A stretch of DNA of 64,000 bases from Bryobacteraceae bacterium (lineage in GTDB: Bacteria > Acidobacteriota > Terriglobia > Bryobacterales > Bryobacteraceae). Positions 61,783 to 64,000 of the stretch are shown in pieces; positions within the stretch are counted from its first letter, which is position 1, and each line of letters opens with the position of its first letter. The notes beneath the pieces are model-generated. The model was not told the origin of the DNA, made no database searches, and was given only the letters and a program-made list of their open reading frames with translations. A program made the position numbers and the translations under genes. The DNA lies in the NCBI GenBank assembly GCA_025055455.1, contig JANWXD010000004.1:116726-180725 (forward strand), in the 5' to 3' direction.

Positions 61783-62138
61783 GCGATCTGGCAAGCAAGC
61801 ACTGCGTACCGTGTCGTGGCGGCGTACCGCCGCTCAAAGGCGAGGCGCTGCGACCGTACGCGGAGCAGCTTCCGGACTGGAAGATCGTGGAGGAACACCA
61901 CCTGCTCAAGACATTCTCCTTTCCGGATTTCAAGAGCGCGCTCGATTTCGTGAACCGTGTAGGCGAGATTGCCGAAGCCGAAGGGCACCACCCGGATCTG
62001 TACCTCACCTGGGGCCGGGTGGATGTCAAGACCTACACGCACAAAATTGACGGGCTGACGGAAAGCGACTTCATCCTGGCGGCGAAGGTGGACCGGGCGT
62101 TTGCCGAATCGCGCGCCCGCGCCGAAGGCGCCCACTGA
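61779..62138 (+). CDS. phhB: Pterin-4a-carbinolamine dehydratase
   Basis: A 119-residue dehydratase. The active-site EAEGHHPDLYLTW and the later KTYTHKIDGLTE.D block are the family signature (two conserved His, then a third His). The enzyme recycles tetrahydropterin used by aromatic amino acid hydroxylases; in bacteria without such hydroxylases it has other roles, for example in molybdopterin metabolism. I use the ATG overlapping the Rieske stop; an ATG 15 nt earlier also has a ribosome site (GAGGGGGA). A CxxC pair (KHCVPCRGG) at the N-terminus is typical of part of the family. Confidence 0.92.
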   Translation: MSDLASKHCVPCRGGVPPLKGEALRPYAEQLPDWKIVEEHHLLKTFSFPDFKSALDFVNRVGEIAEAEGHHPDLYLTWGRVDVKTYTHKIDGLTESDFILAAKVDRAFAESRARAEGAH

Positions 62139-62296
62139 AGCGCTTTTCGGTGCGAAATTCCACCGTTTTCGACTCACGGGCGGCCACAAGTACGCCGGCG
62201 CCGGTGCGCGTCTGACGGAGCGTCGCCCGGTGTCTCCGTGCGGTTGAACCTCCGCTGCTGCGAGCTCCGAGTCGTTCGTTGGGCGCCGAAACGGGG

Positions 62297-63910
62297 CTAC
62301 GGAGCCACCTCGAGCTCGAGGGCTCGCTGGCGTTGCCAGCGCAGCTTGCCTTGATGCTCTTGGTACAGCGTGGCAAAGGCGGCCCAGTAGTAGCCCGCTA
62401 CAAAGAGCGACAGGAATGGGAGCGCGAGAATGTTGTAGGTCTCCACCGCGTAGGCCATCATCAGCAAGAAGTAGGTGCCGACGGCGAGCTCGATATACGG
62501 CAGCCACCCGCTGCGGCGGCGGTACTTGGCGTCGTGCAGGCGCACGCGCTCCCGGCCGATGGCGTACTTAGCCGTTCGGACGAAGCCGGTCTTGATCCCC
62601 AGCAACGCCTCGATCACGGCCCGCGTGTTGATGACCGCCAGAGCGACCCCCACCGCCATGAGCGCCGGCATCAGAAAAATGCTTCGCTTCCAGCTCCGCG
62701 GGTGGAGTTGCCGCTGAGCCACCAGGTAGAAGCCAATGATCGACCAAAAGCAGGCCAGAATGAGCGGGAGGTCCACCAGCAACATCTGCTGCCAGCCAAT
62801 GTAGAAACGGACGATCATGACGGGCAGCATCAGAGCCGAAACCACGATCATCAGGGGATACGAGATGTTGGGCGTCAGGTGAAAGAAGGCCTCGATTTTT
62901 TGCCGGCGCGGAATGGGGGCGCGCAGGATTGCCGGCAGCAGCTTCTTGGCCACTTCGGTGAGACCTTTGGCCCAGCGGGACTGTTGCACCTGAAAGGCGT
63001 GCATTTCGACGGGCAGCTCCGAGGGGGAGTCGAGAGCAGGCAGGTAGATGAAGCGCCAGCCCTTGAGCTGCGCGCGGTAGCTCAAGTCGCAATCCTCGGT
63101 CAGGGTGTCGTGCTCCCAACCGCCAGCGTCGTCGATCATGGCGCGGCGCAGGATGCCCGCCGTGCCGTTGAAGTTGAAGTAAAGCCCGGCACCGCAGCGG
63201 GCCGTGTGTTCCAGCACGAAGTGGCCGTCCAGCAAGATGCCCTGCACCTCCGTCAGAAGGTTGTAGTGCCGGTTCAGGTAGCTCCATCGCGTCTGCACGA
63301 GGCCGACCTTCGGGTCGGTGAAAAAGTGCACGGTCCGCTGGAGGAAATCGGGCGGCGGAACGAAATCGGCGTCGAAAATCGCCACGAGCTCCCCCGTGGC
63401 AGTCTTGAGCCCTTCCTGTAGCGCGCCGGCTTTGAACCCTTCCCGGTGCGTCCGGTGATGGTACTCGATGGGATGGCCCAAAGCGCGGTAACGGGCCACC
63501 AAGGCTTCGGTGAAAGGATGCGTGTCGTCGGTCGAGTCGTCGAGCACCTGAATCTGGAGCCGATCCCGCGGGTAGTCGATCGCGGTGACCGCCTCGAGGA
63601 GTCGCTCTACCACGTAGCGCTCATTGTAAATGGGAAGCTGGATGGTGACTCGCGGCAGCGTGTCGAAGCGGGCAGGCGGCTCTTGGGGCAGCCGCTTTCG
63701 ATACTTGAAGTACATCCGGATGATCTCCAGCCGGTACAAGCCGTAGATCGAGAGGATCGTCAGGATGGTGAAATAGGGGATGAGCAGGGACCAGTCGAAC
63801 CAGCTCAACTGATGAATGCCGGCGAACGTGTCGTCGGTGAGGTTGCGGAGCGCGCGCCGCACCGGCGACGGCGTGGCGAGCCAAGCCAGAACCAGGGGAC
63901 CGAGTGCCAT
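62297..63910 (-). CDS. Processive membrane GT2 glycosyltransferase (cellulose synthase-like)
   Basis: A 537-residue membrane glycosyltransferase with two spans near the N-terminus, a cytosolic GT-A domain and four or more spans at the C-terminus. The D,D,D,QxxRW signature is complete: DDSTDDT, DADFVPPPDFL, TEDCDLSYR and QQSRWAKG. This matches cellulose-synthase-like and glucomannan-type enzymes. AAGGAG lies 8 nt before the ATG at 63910, which decides the start against a longer frame. No bcsB or other cellulose genes are seen. The product could be a beta-glucan or glucomannan. It is convergent with phhB. Confidence 0.93.
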   Translation of the reverse strand: MALGPLVLAWLATPSPVRRALRNLTDDTFAGIHQLSWFDWSLLIPYFTILTILSIYGLYRLEIIRMYFKYRKRLPQEPPARFDTLPRVTIQLPIYNERYVVERLLEAVTAIDYPRDRLQIQVLDDSTDDTHPFTEALVARYRALGHPIEYHHRTHREGFKAGALQEGLKTATGELVAIFDADFVPPPDFLQRTVHFFTDPKVGLVQTRWSYLNRHYNLLTEVQGILLDGHFVLEHTARCGAGLYFNFNGTAGILRRAMIDDAGGWEHDTLTEDCDLSYRAQLKGWRFIYLPALDSPSELPVEMHAFQVQQSRWAKGLTEVAKKLLPAILRAPIPRRQKIEAFFHLTPNISYPLMIVVSALMLPVMIVRFYIGWQQMLLVDLPLILACFWSIIGFYLVAQRQLHPRSWKRSIFLMPALMAVGVALAVINTRAVIEALLGIKTGFVRTAKYAIGRERVRLHDAKYRRRSGWLPYIELAVGTYFLLMMAYAVETYNILALPFLSLFVAGYYWAAFATLYQEHQGKLRWQRQRALELEVAP

Positions 63911-64000
63911 ACGTGCTCCTTCGCCAAATCCGCCGCTTCCGTCGGATAAGGACATCCACCCTCGCGCTGGCCATCCTCGGGACGCTCCTCGAGGGGCTAT

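Overview
The window is 64 kb of G+C-rich bacterial chromosome with tightly packed genes, many 1-14 nt overlaps of the ATGA/GTGA type and few long gaps. Gene content (Tat-exported DUF362 and aldo-keto reductase proteins, a Tat TIM-barrel sugar isomerase, a ThuA protein, a hopanoid radical-SAM enzyme, an OPT transporter, a tripled RidA protein) resembles Acidobacteriota, perhaps the Bryobacterales/Solibacter group. That is inference from gene content, not a phylogenetic result. No rRNA, tRNA, CRISPR array or intact insertion sequence was seen.

Layout. 1-5.2 kb: truncated M20 amidohydrolase, UlaG-like lactonase, OPT transporter, ThuA protein. 5.2-12.1 kb: a seven-gene minus-strand surface-glycan operon (four GT2 enzymes, one GT4 enzyme, alanine racemase, SDR). 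12.1-15.3 kb: small secreted protein, YprB-type nuclease, LarA racemase. 15.3-17.6 kb: an unassigned stretch, two tandem 29-residue membrane microproteins and a decayed D-aminoacylase. 17.6-24.1 kb: triple RidA, pyruvate kinase, UppP, FtsK and a sigma-like protein ending in a zinc-finger motif. 24.2-31.4 kb: ALDH7 dehydrogenase, heme A synthase, MiaA, and an lpd-lipB-E2 operon. 31.4-36.4 kb: DegT aminotransferase, Gfo/Idh oxidoreductase, SIS isomerase, orphan secretin. 36.5-43.1 kb: AAA ATPase, Tat aldo-keto reductase, DUF362 protein, membrane J-domain protein, transketolase.

43.1-45.5 kb is a small accessory patch. About 1.57 kb of opposite-strand DNA (a truncated gene, a frameshifted Tat protein, a cysteine-rich secreted protein) lies between the intact transketolase and a 21-codon remnant of a second transketolase 3' end, followed by vapBC. 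45.5-52.4 kb is an operon for aspartate-derived diaminopimelate/lysine synthesis by the succinylase route (dapE-asd-lysC-dapB-dapA-dapD plus an NmrA-like protein). 53.0-55.3 kb carries hpnJ translationally coupled to two SMR-type membrane proteins. 55.4-64 kb holds a LolA-like protein, an FlK-like thioesterase, a GH20-like hydrolase coupled to a Tat TIM-barrel protein, a peroxide-response-like group (Fur/PerR regulator, Dps-like ferritin, Rieske protein, pterin dehydratase) and a processive membrane glycosyltransferase.

The most interesting items are the tandem microproteins, the transketolase remnant with its inserted cassette, the frameshifted Tat protein paired with a cysteine-rich protein, the hpnJ-SMR operon, and several genes whose -10 element sits so close to the start codon that the mRNA would be leaderless.
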